Source: Gallionella sp. UBA6045
GTDB lineage: Bacteria; Pseudomonadota; Gammaproteobacteria; Burkholderiales; Gallionellaceae
Assembly: GCA_002429165.1 (NCBI GenBank)
Contig: DIYV01000132.1
Coordinates: 1 to 9,013 of the forward strand
Reading direction: 5' to 3'
DNA: 9,013 bases
Both the position numbers and the translations under genes were made by a program. Positions 1 to 7,337 of the stretch are shown piece after piece (within the stretch, counting starts at the first letter, position 1; the number at the start of each line of letters is the position of its first letter). The notes below the pieces were generated by a model. That model had not been told where the DNA came from, did no database searches, and saw only the letters and a list, made by a program, of their open reading frames with translations.

Positions 1-15
1 TTCCGCCACTTTCGC
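1..15 (-). tRNA. tRNA-Leu, first 15 nt only (cut by window edge)
   Basis: Read on the minus strand, the last 15 bases are GCGAAAGTGGCGGAA. From memory this differs at one position from the start of the E. coli leuQ-type tRNA-Leu (GCGAAGGTGGCGGAA). GCGAAAG would be the 5' half of the acceptor stem, followed by T8 and the start of the D arm typical of leucine tRNAs. The rest, including the anticodon, lies outside the window, so the isoacceptor cannot be told. A good extended -10 promoter with a GC-rich discriminator sits about 26 nt upstream, which supports a stable-RNA gene here. The call rests on 15 bases plus the promoter; a chance match is possible but unlikely. Confidence 0.6.
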
Positions 16-34
16 GCTGTTCGCTTCCAGCTTT

Positions 35-50
35 GGGGCGGATTATATCA
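35..50 (-). promoter_or_regulatory. Extended -10 promoter with GC-rich discriminator, probably for the tRNA-Leu
   Basis: On the minus strand positions 50-42 read TGATATAAT, a perfect extended -10 element (TGn plus TATAAT). It is followed directly by CCGCCCC (41-35), a GC-rich discriminator of the kind found at stringently controlled rRNA and tRNA promoters. Transcription would start near position 35, giving a leader of roughly 20 nt before the tRNA. The best-spaced -35 hexamer is poor (AAATAA at 65-70), which fits an extended -10 promoter. The -10 lies just after the acuI stop codon and the region upstream of it is inside the acuI coding sequence. Its link to the tRNA is inferred from position. 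Confidence 0.55.
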
Positions 51-1046
51 CTAACCCGCCGCTTTTATTTCGACCACCGAACGCCCGCGCAGCTTGCCTT
101 GCAGCAGTTGCGGGAATATTTCCGGCAAGCCTTCAAACGGGATGGAGTGCACCACTTTCGCCAACAGCCTGGGATGTAAGTCAGTTGCCAAGCGTTGCCA
201 GATCTGTTTGCGCAGCGGCATCGCCGTAGCTGCGGAGTCGATACCGATCAGGCGCACACCGCGCAGGATGAACGGCAGCACGGTGGTATGCAATTCGATC
301 CCGCCCGCATTGCCGAAGCTGGCGATCACGCCATTCTGCTGCATGGTGCGTGTCAACCATGCCAGCGTCTCGCCGCCCACCGAATCCAGCGCACCGGCCC
401 ACTGCGCTTTCTCCATCGGGCGGGTACCCATTACCAGGTCTTTCCGCGACAGTATTTCGCTCGCGCCCAGCGATTTCAGATATTCATGTTCGCTGTCTTT
501 CCCGGTCAACGCCACCACGTGATAGCCCAGTTGCGCCAGCATCATGATTGCAAGACTGCCTACTCCACCGGTCGCACCGGTCACGATCACCTTGCCATTC
601 CCGGGCCGCAATTCATTCTGATCGAGTCGATGAATGGATAGCGCTGCGGTAAATCCCGCGGTGCCCAATGCCATCGCGTCGTACAGCGTCAAACCCTGCG
701 GCAAAGGCACCACCCAGTCGGCCGGGATGCGCACATATTCGGCGTAACCGCCATCATGCGCCACACCCATGTCGTAACCGGTCACCAGAACCTCGTCTCC
801 AACCTTGAAGCGCGCATCGGATGAGCTCTTTACCACGCCCGAAACATCGATGCCGCCCACGCAGGGAAAACGGCGTATCACCTTGCCCGCACCGGTGGCG
901 GCAAGCGCATCCTTGTAATTGACGCTGGAGTAGTGTGCCTGAATGACGACCTCGCCCGGATCTAGATCATCCAGCGTCAGCTCTACGAAACGCCCGGCGG
1001 ATTTGCCGTCCTGCTCGAAGATGCGGTAGGCGCGAAAGTTGCTCAT
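51..1046 (-). CDS. acuI: AcuI/YhdH-family NADPH-dependent acryloyl-CoA reductase (zinc-free medium-chain dehydrogenase/reductase)
   Basis: A 331-residue cytosolic oxidoreductase. Characterised AcuI proteins reduce acryloyl-CoA to propionyl-CoA with NADPH, which removes a toxic electrophile. It resembles E. coli YhdH/AcuI along its whole length: EQDGK near the start, SVNYKDALA (41-49), GTAGFTAAL (128-136), the glycine-rich nucleotide loop TGATGGVGSLA (156-166) and HEYLKSLGAS (187-196). The GroES-like fold is about residues 1-125 and the Rossmann fold about 125-255. Only one cysteine (C62) is present, so the structural zinc site of alcohol dehydrogenases is absent. The start codon follows the sucB TAA with no gap and no clear Shine-Dalgarno sequence, so it probably depends on translational coupling; the start matches the family N-terminus. 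Family membership is secure; the real substrate is inferred. Nothing nearby suggests DMSP or propionate metabolism. Confidence 0.9.
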   Translation of the reverse strand: MSNFRAYRIFEQDGKSAGRFVELTLDDLDPGEVVIQAHYSSVNYKDALAATGAGKVIRRFPCVGGIDVSGVVKSSSDARFKVGDEVLVTGYDMGVAHDGGYAEYVRIPADWVVPLPQGLTLYDAMALGTAGFTAALSIHRLDQNELRPGNGKVIVTGATGGVGSLAIMMLAQLGYHVVALTGKDSEHEYLKSLGASEILSRKDLVMGTRPMEKAQWAGALDSVGGETLAWLTRTMQQNGVIASFGNAGGIELHTTVLPFILRGVRLIGIDSAATAMPLRKQIWQRLATDLHPRLLAKVVHSIPFEGLPEIFPQLLQGKLRGRSVVEIKAAG

Positions 1047-2219
1047 TTACAAATCGAGCAGCGCCCTGCCCGGAAATTCCAGCGCTTCCTTGATGGTGCC
1101 GAGGAAAAGCACGGCTTCGCGCCCGTCGATGATGCGATGATCATAGGAAACCGCAAGATAGTTCATCGGTCGGATCACGATCTGACCGTTTTCCACCACT
1201 GCCCTGTCCTTGGTGGCATGAATGCCGAGGATTGCGGCCTGCGGCGGGTTGATGATGGGCGTCGAGAGCATAGAGCCAAACACGCCGCCGTTGGAAACGG
1301 AGAATGTGCCGCCGGTGAGTTCTTCCATCGTCAGCTTGCCGACTTTGGCGCGCGCGCCGAAATCGGCGATCTGTTTTTCGATGTCGGATAAGGAGAGCTT
1401 GTCGGCGTCGCGGATAATGGGCACGACCAGGCCGCGCTCGCTGCCGATGGCCATGCCGATATCGAAGTAACCGTGGTAGATGATGTCGGTGCCGTCCACC
1501 GAAGCGTTGACGATGGGAAATTTCTGCAATGCCAGCACCGCCGCCTTGACGAAGAACGAGGAGAAGCCGAGCTTGACGCCGTGCTTCTTCTCGAACGCAT
1601 CCTTGTAGCGGTTGCGCAGATCAATCACCGGCTGCATGTTGACCTCGTTGAAGGTGGTCAGGATCGCGGCGTTCTCTTGCGATTGCAGCAGGCGTTCGGC
1701 GATGCGCTGGCGGATACGTGTCATCGCCACGCGCTGTTCGGGACGGCTGCCTGACGGAGCGATGGCAGGCATGGCCTGCGGCACACGGTTAACAGGTACT
1801 TCCACCTGGGAAACCTGCTGCATCGCATTCAGCACATCCTCTTTGGTGACACGCCCGCTGCGGCCGCTGCCCTGCAGGCTGCCGGCATCGATCTCATGTT
1901 CGCGCGCCAGTTTGCGTACCGAAGGCGGCACGGCTGCACCGGCGGCGGCTTGCGGCGCAGCCGGTTTGGCAGCCACCGCCGCCGTATCGATCTGCGCGAT
2001 CAGTTCTTCGCTGCCTACCTTCTCGCCATCGCCCTTGATGATTTTGATCAGCACGCCACTTTGCGGCGCCGGTAACTCCAGGACCACTTTGTCGGTCTCG
2101 ATGTCGATCAGATTTTCGTCTTCCTTCACAGCCTCTCCGACTTTTTTATGCCATGTAAGCAAGGTCGCCTCGGAGACCGATTCAGACAGTTGCGGTACTT
2201 TGACTTCAATGATGCTCAT
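1047..2219 (-). CDS. sucB: Dihydrolipoyllysine-residue succinyltransferase, E2 of the 2-oxoglutarate dehydrogenase complex
   Basis: E2 forms the core of the complex: its lipoyl arm takes the succinyl group from E1 and passes it to CoA, giving succinyl-CoA. The 390 residues hold one lipoyl domain (about 1-79) with the lipoylated lysine K44 in [10 protein letters not shown], an Ala/Pro-rich linker (80-97), a peripheral subunit-binding domain (about 98-133, [13 protein letters not shown] onward), a second linker, and the catalytic acyltransferase domain (about 163-390). The active-site motif HRIIDG gives H361 and D365. The frame is open 17 codons further upstream, but the ATG at 2219 is chosen because AGGAG lies 6 nt before it and the protein then begins [14 protein letters not shown], as in other betaproteobacterial OdhB proteins. 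The start lies inside the end of sucA (14-nt overlap). The subunit-binding domain implies an E3 partner, but no lpdA is in the window. Also named odhB. Confidence 0.97.
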   Translation of the reverse strand: MSIIEVKVPQLSESVSEATLLTWHKKVGEAVKEDENLIDIETDKVVLELPAPQSGVLIKIIKGDGEKVGSEELIAQIDTAAVAAKPAAPQAAAGAAVPPSVRKLAREHEIDAGSLQGSGRSGRVTKEDVLNAMQQVSQVEVPVNRVPQAMPAIAPSGSRPEQRVAMTRIRQRIAERLLQSQENAAILTTFNEVNMQPVIDLRNRYKDAFEKKHGVKLGFSSFFVKAAVLALQKFPIVNASVDGTDIIYHGYFDIGMAIGSERGLVVPIIRDADKLSLSDIEKQIADFGARAKVGKLTMEELTGGTFSVSNGGVFGSMLSTPIINPPQAAILGIHATKDRAVVENGQIVIRPMNYLAVSYDHRIIDGREAVLFLGTIKEALEFPGRALLDL

Positions 2220-5073
2220 GGGGTGCTCCTGGTTTGTTCTTGACATCAAGATCGGGACGGAAAGCTGCATCCATCACCGCTTTTTGCTGTTCATTGTGCG
2301 TGGACAAATAGCCTGCGGCAGGCGAAGCAGAAGAGGGACGCAGCGCGTAACCGAGACGCATCCCTTTGCGCATGTGCCGGAGCAGATAGTGCTGGATGCG
2401 ATGCCAGGCACCCTGGTTGCCCGGTTCTTCCTGGCACCAGACGACCTCGGTCGCATTCGGATACCCGTTGATCTGCGCGGCAAATTCGTCATGCGGAAAA
2501 GGATAGAGCTGCTCGATCCTGATGACGGCCATGGTGTCGATACCGCGTTCCCGCCTGGACTTGACCAGGTCGTAATAAACCTTGCCGCTGCAGGCGATGA
2601 TGCGTTGCACCCCGGCACTATCCATCTGATCGGTTTCGGGAATGACCGGCATGAAAGAACCGTCAGTAAAATCACTCAGGGGCGAGCTCGCATCCTTGCT
2701 GCGCAGCAGACTCTTGGGGGTGAATACAACGAGCGGTTTGCGATAAGGCCGCAGCATCTGGCGGCGCAACAGGTGGAATATCTGCGCGGCATTGGAAGGA
2801 ATGCACACCTGGATATTGTAGTCGGCACACAGTTGCAGATAACGCTCGATACGGCCCGAAGAGTGTTCCGGGCCCTGGCCCTCATAACCATGTGGCAACA
2901 ACATCGTGAGGCCGCATAACCTGCCCCACTTGGCTTCACCCGATGCAATGAACTGGTCGATGACCACTTGCGCGCCATTGGCGAAGTCGCCGAACTGCGC
3001 TTCCCACAGCACCAGCGAATCCGGCTCTGCAGTGGCATAACCGTATTCAAAACCCAGCACCGCCTCTTCGGACAGAATGGAATCGATCACCGCAAAATCG
3101 GCCTGGTCAGGCGCGATGTTTTGCAACGGAATATAAGCATCCGTGTCCCAATGTTCACGGTTTTGGTCGTGCAGCACCGCGTGCCGATGGAAGAACGTGC
3201 CACGGCCGCAGTCTTCCCCCGACAGGCGAACCGGATAGCCCTCCGCTACCAGGCTCGCGTAGGCAAGGTTTTCCGCCATACCCCAATCCAACCCCAGTTC
3301 GCCCTTGCCCATCGCGATGCGGTCGGAAATGATTTTCTCCACACGCGGGTGCAATGTGAAATTCTCCGGAATAGCCACCAGACGCTGTGCCAGACTCTGC
3401 AGACGATCGAGTGGCAGACTGGTCTTGGCAGGTGCCTTCCACGTGATGTTGCCGAGGAACTTCGACCAGCTCACCGCATATTCGTGTTTGAATCCGGTCA
3501 ACACCGGCTGGATCGGGTTGCGACCCTCATTCATGGCCTGGCGGAAACTGGCGACCATCGCATCCGGTCCGTCTGCGGCAAGCACTCCCTGCTCCACCAA
3601 ACGTTGGCCGTACAAGGCGCGCGTACCCGGATGCTGGTTGACCTTGCGGTACATCAGCGGTTGGGTGACCAGTGGCTCGTCTTGCTCGTTGTGCCCCAGC
3701 TTGCGGAAACACACCATATCCACCACCACATCGCGGCCAAATTGCATCCGGTAATCAATGGCGATCTCGGTGACCAGCAGCACAGCCTCGGGGTCGTCCG
3801 CGTTCACATGGAAGATCGGCGCCTCGATCATTTTCGCCACGTCGGTGCAATACAGCGACGAACGTATATCGCGTGCATCGGAAGTGGTAAAGCCGATCTG
3901 GTTGTTCACCACGATATGTACTGTTCCGCCGGTGCCATAGCCCCGGGTTTGCGAGAGATTCAGGGTTTCCTGGTTCACCCCTTGCCCGGCAAGTGCGGCA
4001 TCGCCATGTATCAGGATGGGTAATACCTGCTTTCCTGTGTGATCGCGGCGCCGATGCTGGCGGGCCCGCACAGAACCTTCCACGACCGGATTGACGATCT
4101 CCAGATGCGAGGGATTGAACGCGAGCGTGAGGTGCATCGGTCCGCCCGGCGTAGCGATGTCGGATGAAAATCCCTGGTGGTATTTCACATCACCCGATGC
4201 GAGATGCTCAAGATGGATACCTTCGAATTCGGCAAACAAATCTTTGGGCAATTTACCCAGCGTATTCACCAGCACGTTGAGGCGGCCGCGGTGCGCCATG
4301 CCGATCACCGACTCTTTCACCCCCTGCACACCGGCTCTCTGCAGCAAATGATCCAGCAACGGAATCAGCGTGTCGCCACCTTCCAGCGAAAACCGTTTTT
4401 GCCCGACATATTTGTTATGCAGATAGCGTTCCAGCCCTTCTGCCGCAGTCAGCCGTTCGAGAACGCGCTTTTTGGCTTCACCGGAGTAACGGGGTTCTCC
4501 GGCAGGACCTTCCAGACGGGCTTGTATCCAGCGTTTCTGCGGTACATCGCTGATGTACATGTACTCAGCGCCGATACTGCTGCAATAGATGCGGCGCAAG
4601 CGCTGCAATATTTCGCGCAAGGTCATGCGTGCACCACCCACCAGCGAACCGGTGAAGAACGTGGTGTCCATATCGCCTTGGCCCAAATCGTAATAGGACA
4701 GATTCAGTTCCACCACTTCCGGTTTGGGGTGTCGCTGCAACGGATCCAGTTCGGCAACACGCACACCGAGAAAGCGGTGGGCATTGATGAGTTGCAGCAC
4801 CGATGCCTGTTTCCGCGTCGTGTCGGCATGTACCGGAGTCTCCGCCTGGCGTTTGCCAAGTTCAAGAAAACCCCGTTGAATCGGACTATGCGCCACATCA
4901 TGTGCGCCACCCGGCGCGGCTTGCAGCGCATCAAAATAACTGCGCCACTCCCTGGGCACGGCGTTCGGATCGACGAGATATTTCTCGTACAACTCCTCGA
5001 CAAAAGGCGCATTTGTACCGTACAGCAGAGAACTGTTCTGCATCCACTGCATGAAATTGACCGGTTTGTTCAT
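2206..5073 (-). CDS. sucA: 2-oxoglutarate dehydrogenase E1 component (thiamine diphosphate-dependent)
   Basis: E1 decarboxylates 2-oxoglutarate on thiamine diphosphate and transfers the succinyl group to the lipoyl arm of SucB; it is the committing step of the complex. The product is 955 residues, slightly longer than E. coli SucA (933). Visible parts are the N-terminal E2-docking segment ([20 protein letters not shown], 14-33), the active-site histidines H261 ([12 protein letters not shown]) and H299 (GDVKYHQG), the cofactor motif [10 protein letters not shown] with D358 and N391 in [11 protein letters not shown], and the pyrimidine-binding half from about 600 ([36 protein letters not shown]). 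The ATG at 5073 overlaps the gltA stop as ATGA, with GGAG (5079-5082) 5 nt upstream. The frame stays open well into gltA, but that upstream part is an out-of-frame reading of gltA. About 17 C-terminal residues, ending HEHH, run beyond the E. coli end and overlap the sucB start. Also named odhA. Confidence 0.97.
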   Translation of the reverse strand: MNKPVNFMQWMQNSSLLYGTNAPFVEELYEKYLVDPNAVPREWRSYFDALQAAPGGAHDVAHSPIQRGFLELGKRQAETPVHADTTRKQASVLQLINAHRFLGVRVAELDPLQRHPKPEVVELNLSYYDLGQGDMDTTFFTGSLVGGARMTLREILQRLRRIYCSSIGAEYMYISDVPQKRWIQARLEGPAGEPRYSGEAKKRVLERLTAAEGLERYLHNKYVGQKRFSLEGGDTLIPLLDHLLQRAGVQGVKESVIGMAHRGRLNVLVNTLGKLPKDLFAEFEGIHLEHLASGDVKYHQGFSSDIATPGGPMHLTLAFNPSHLEIVNPVVEGSVRARQHRRRDHTGKQVLPILIHGDAALAGQGVNQETLNLSQTRGYGTGGTVHIVVNNQIGFTTSDARDIRSSLYCTDVAKMIEAPIFHVNADDPEAVLLVTEIAIDYRMQFGRDVVVDMVCFRKLGHNEQDEPLVTQPLMYRKVNQHPGTRALYGQRLVEQGVLAADGPDAMVASFRQAMNEGRNPIQPVLTGFKHEYAVSWSKFLGNITWKAPAKTSLPLDRLQSLAQRLVAIPENFTLHPRVEKIISDRIAMGKGELGLDWGMAENLAYASLVAEGYPVRLSGEDCGRGTFFHRHAVLHDQNREHWDTDAYIPLQNIAPDQADFAVIDSILSEEAVLGFEYGYATAEPDSLVLWEAQFGDFANGAQVVIDQFIASGEAKWGRLCGLTMLLPHGYEGQGPEHSSGRIERYLQLCADYNIQVCIPSNAAQIFHLLRRQMLRPYRKPLVVFTPKSLLRSKDASSPLSDFTDGSFMPVIPETDQMDSAGVQRIIACSGKVYYDLVKSRRERGIDTMAVIRIEQLYPFPHDEFAAQINGYPNATEVVWCQEEPGNQGAWHRIQHYLLRHMRKGMRLGYALRPSSASPAAGYLSTHNEQQKAVMDAAFRPDLDVKNKPGAPHEHH
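2226..2230 (-). promoter_or_regulatory. Shine-Dalgarno site of sucB, inside the upstream coding region
   Basis: AGGAG on the minus strand, 6 nt before the ATG at 2219. It lies within the last codons of sucA and decides the sucB start, because the in-frame ATG at 2270 and the one at 2246 would add residues that do not belong to the lipoyl domain. Confidence 0.8.
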
Positions 5074-6359
5074 CGCTTCTCCACCGGAATGTAATCGCGC
5101 TTGGCGGCACCCCGGTAAAGCTGGCGCGGCCGGCCGATCTTCTGTTCCTCGTCTCCCACCATCTCGCTCCATTGCGTCACCCAGCCTATGGTGCGCGCCA
5201 GCGCGAAGATCACCGTGAACATATTCTTCGGAATGCCCAACGCGCGCAGCACGATGCCGGAATAGAAATCCACGTTCGGGTACAACTTGCGCTCGATGAA
5301 ATACGGGTCGCTCAACGCGACGCGCTCCAGTTCCATCGCCAGTTCGAACAGTTTGTCGTTTTCGAGTTTGCGTTCCTTGAGTACTTCGTAACATGTCTGG
5401 CGCATCACACTGGCGCGCGGATCCATGTTCTTGTAGACACGGTGACCGAAACCCATCAGGCGGTATTTCTTGTCCTTCACGCCCTGCACATACTCTTTCA
5501 CGCGCGACACATCGCCAATCTCTTCCAGCATGTTCAACGCCGCCTCGTTGGCCCCGCCGTGCGCCGGGCCCCACAGTGCGGCTATGCCCGAAGCGATGCA
5601 GGCAAAAGGGTTGGCCCCGCTGGAGCCGGCCAGGCGCACCGTCGCGGTGGAAGCATTCTGCTCATGGTCAGCGTGCAGAATAAGGATGCGTTCCAGTGCA
5701 CGCACCAGTACCGGATTCTGCACATAATCCTCCGATGGGAGGCCGAACATCATGTACATGAAGTTCTCCACATAGTTGTAACTGTTCTTCGGGTACATGA
5801 ACGGTTCGCCGGTGTTGTACTTGTAGGCCATCGCGGCGATGGTCGGAACCTTGGCGATCAACCGCATCGCCGATATCTCCCGATGGTCCGGGTTGTTGAT
5901 GTCCAGCGAATCATGGTAGAAAGCCGACAGTGCCCCCACCACGCCCACCATCACCGCCATCGGGTGAGCATCGCGGCGAAATCCAAAGTAGAACCTGTTC
6001 AACTGGTCATGCACCAAGGTGTGTTTGGTGATCTTCTGCATGAAAGCCGCTTTTTGTTGCGCGTTCGGCAATTCCCCGAACTTGAGCAGATAGCAAACCT
6101 CGAGAAATTCCGATTTCTCGGCAAGCTGTTCGATGGGATAACCGCGGTAATAAAGCAACCCTGCATCACCGTCGATGAAGGTGATCGTCGACGTGCAGCT
6201 GGCCGTGGCTGTGAATGACGGATCATAGGTAAATACACCCAACTTGTTGATGCCGCGCACATCAACCACATCCGGCCCCAGGGTGCCGGACAGGATAGGT
6301 AATTCGATACTGCGCCCGTCATCAAGGGTCAGCGTTGCGGTACGTTGCTTGTTCTCCAT
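5070..6359 (-). CDS. gltA: Citrate synthase, hexameric gram-negative type
   Basis: Condenses acetyl-CoA with oxaloacetate to citrate, the entry step of the TCA cycle. The 429 residues match the usual length of the E. coli-type enzyme (427). The catalytic triad is intact: H267 in [13 protein letters not shown]306 in MGFGHRVYK and D364 in YPNVDFYSG. The substrate-binding segment [14 protein letters not shown] (227-240) is also present. The N-terminal beta domain (about 1-60) is the feature that marks the allosteric type II enzymes, whose E. coli member is inhibited by NADH; whether this one is NADH-sensitive cannot be told from sequence alone. The start is well supported: GGAGGA (6366-6371) stands 6 nt before the ATG. 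This is the best ribosome binding site among the complete genes here. The gene follows sdhE after 27 nt and overlaps sucA by 4 nt. Confidence 0.98.
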   Translation of the reverse strand: MENKQRTATLTLDDGRSIELPILSGTLGPDVVDVRGINKLGVFTYDPSFTATASCTSTITFIDGDAGLLYYRGYPIEQLAEKSEFLEVCYLLKFGELPNAQQKAAFMQKITKHTLVHDQLNRFYFGFRRDAHPMAVMVGVVGALSAFYHDSLDINNPDHREISAMRLIAKVPTIAAMAYKYNTGEPFMYPKNSYNYVENFMYMMFGLPSEDYVQNPVLVRALERILILHADHEQNASTATVRLAGSSGANPFACIASGIAALWGPAHGGANEAALNMLEEIGDVSRVKEYVQGVKDKKYRLMGFGHRVYKNMDPRASVMRQTCYEVLKERKLENDKLFELAMELERVALSDPYFIERKLYPNVDFYSGIVLRALGIPKNMFTVIFALARTIGWVTQWSEMVGDEEQKIGRPRQLYRGAAKRDYIPVEKR

Positions 6360-6386
6360 CGGTATTCCTCCATTGTGAGCGTGCCT

Positions 6387-6620
6387 TCAGACCGCCCTGA
6401 TCATTTCCAGCAACGCCTGATGATTTTCCTGCGTTGATTCCAGCCTGCCCGCAATCATATCCCAGAGCGGATTGTCGGGCGTATCCAGCAACTCCTCGAA
6501 CGCTCGTCGCCCGGCCTCGTCGAGCTGCGCATAATGCTTGTCGATGAAGCGGGCCAGCACGATATCCAGTTCCAGCAATCCGCGCCTGCTTCGCCAGCGT
6601 ATCCGTTCCAGGTTTTTCAT
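6387..6620 (-). CDS. sdhE: Succinate dehydrogenase assembly factor 2 (FAD assembly factor SdhE)
   Basis: A small soluble protein of 77 residues that, in the SdhE/Sdh5 family, binds apo-SdhA and promotes covalent FAD attachment. The family signature RGxxE is seen as R13-G14-L-L-E17, within SRRGLLELDIVLARF, and the rest is a short helical protein of normal length for the family. The chosen ATG at 6620 overlaps the sdhB stop as ATGA. A longer open frame continues upstream to 6890 but is only a shadow inside sdhB; the family N-terminus aligns with the ATG at 6620. No good Shine-Dalgarno sequence precedes it, so expression probably depends on ribosomes that finish sdhB. Its place right after sdhAB agrees with its role. 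Older annotations may call it YgfY, CptB or DUF339. Confidence 0.93.
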   Translation of the reverse strand: MKNLERIRWRSRRGLLELDIVLARFIDKHYAQLDEAGRRAFEELLDTPDNPLWDMIAGRLESTQENHQALLEMIRAV

Positions 6621-7324
6621 ACCATGCGCTTGACCATCATATCCTTGATTTTCCCGATCGCCTCGGTGGGATTCAATTCTTTGGGGCACACATCCACACA
6701 ATTCATGATGGTGTGACAACGAAACAAGCGGTACGGGTCTTCCAAATCGTCGAGACGCTCGCTGGTGGCCTGATCGCGCGTGTCGGCTACAAAGCGATAA
6801 GCCTGCAACAATCCGGCCGGGCCGACAAACTTGTCCGGGTTCCACCAGAACGACGGGCAGGCCGTGGTGCAGCAGCCGCACAGGATGCACTCATACAGGC
6901 CGTTCAGATGCGCGCGTTGATCCGGCGATTGCAGTCGCTCGGTCTCGGGAGGGGGATCGTTGTTGATCAGGTAGGGCTTGACCGAATGGTATTGCTTGAA
7001 AAACTGCGTCATGTCGACGATCAGATCGCGGATCACCGGCAGCCCCGGCAGCGGCCGCAATTCCACCGGTTCCTTGAGCGTATGCAGCGGCGTGATGCAT
7101 GCCAGCCCGTTGCGCCCGTTGATGTTCATTGCATCCGAGCCGCATACCCCCTCGCGGCAAGACTTGCGCAGCGACAGGCTGTCATCCTGCTCCTTGATCA
7201 TCAGCAGCGCGTCGAGCAGCATTTTCCCCTGCGTGCTGTCATCATGCCTGATGTCCAGCTCGTAATCCTGCATATACGGCGCAGCGTCCGTGTCAGGGTT
7301 GTAGCGGTAAATACGAAACTTCAT
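6617..7324 (-). CDS. sdhB: Succinate dehydrogenase iron-sulfur subunit
   Basis: Carries electrons from the FAD of SdhA to the quinone site at the membrane anchor, as part of respiratory complex II on the cytoplasmic face of the inner membrane. The 235 residues match the family length (E. coli 238). All cluster ligands are present. The [2Fe-2S] ligands are C56, C61, D64 and C76 (SCREGVCGSD, then GLAC), with Asp in the third position as in E. coli. The [4Fe-4S] ligands are C146, C149, C152 and C213, and the [3Fe-4S] ligands are C156, C203 and C209 (CILCGCCTTACPS and CHTIMNCVDVCPKELNP). The start at 7324 has a modest AAAGG site (7333-7337) 8 nt upstream, directly after the sdhA stop. It lies 13 nt from sdhA and overlaps sdhE by 4 nt. 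Confidence 0.98.
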   Translation of the reverse strand: MKFRIYRYNPDTDAAPYMQDYELDIRHDDSTQGKMLLDALLMIKEQDDSLSLRKSCREGVCGSDAMNINGRNGLACITPLHTLKEPVELRPLPGLPVIRDLIVDMTQFFKQYHSVKPYLINNDPPPETERLQSPDQRAHLNGLYECILCGCCTTACPSFWWNPDKFVGPAGLLQAYRFVADTRDQATSERLDDLEDPYRLFRCHTIMNCVDVCPKELNPTEAIGKIKDMMVKRMV

Positions 7325-7337
7325 CTGTTCGGCCTTT

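Noticed and set aside
37..60. Inverted repeat GGCGG/CCGCC as a terminator for the operon
   Set aside because: The stem is only 5 bp with a 14-nt loop, there is no T-run after it, and it overlaps the likely tRNA promoter.
1612..2919. Long plus-strand open frame of 435 codons across sucB and sucA
   Set aside because: It lies antisense to two certain genes, has no recognisable motifs and an unusual Arg/Cys/Ser-rich composition, and is explained by the codon bias of the opposite strand.
5074..5574. N-terminal extension of SucA by 167 residues
   Set aside because: It would read through gltA in another frame. The ATG at 5073 has a good Shine-Dalgarno sequence and gives the standard E1 N-terminus.
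5172..6218. Plus-strand open frame of 348 codons opposite gltA, and similar ones at 2968-4023 and 4177-5094
   Set aside because: All are antisense shadows, rich in His, Arg and Gln, with no family resemblance; the minus-strand genes there have intact catalytic residues.
6621..6890. N-terminal extension of SdhE by 90 residues
   Set aside because: It overlaps sdhB in another frame; the 77-residue form matches the SdhE family.
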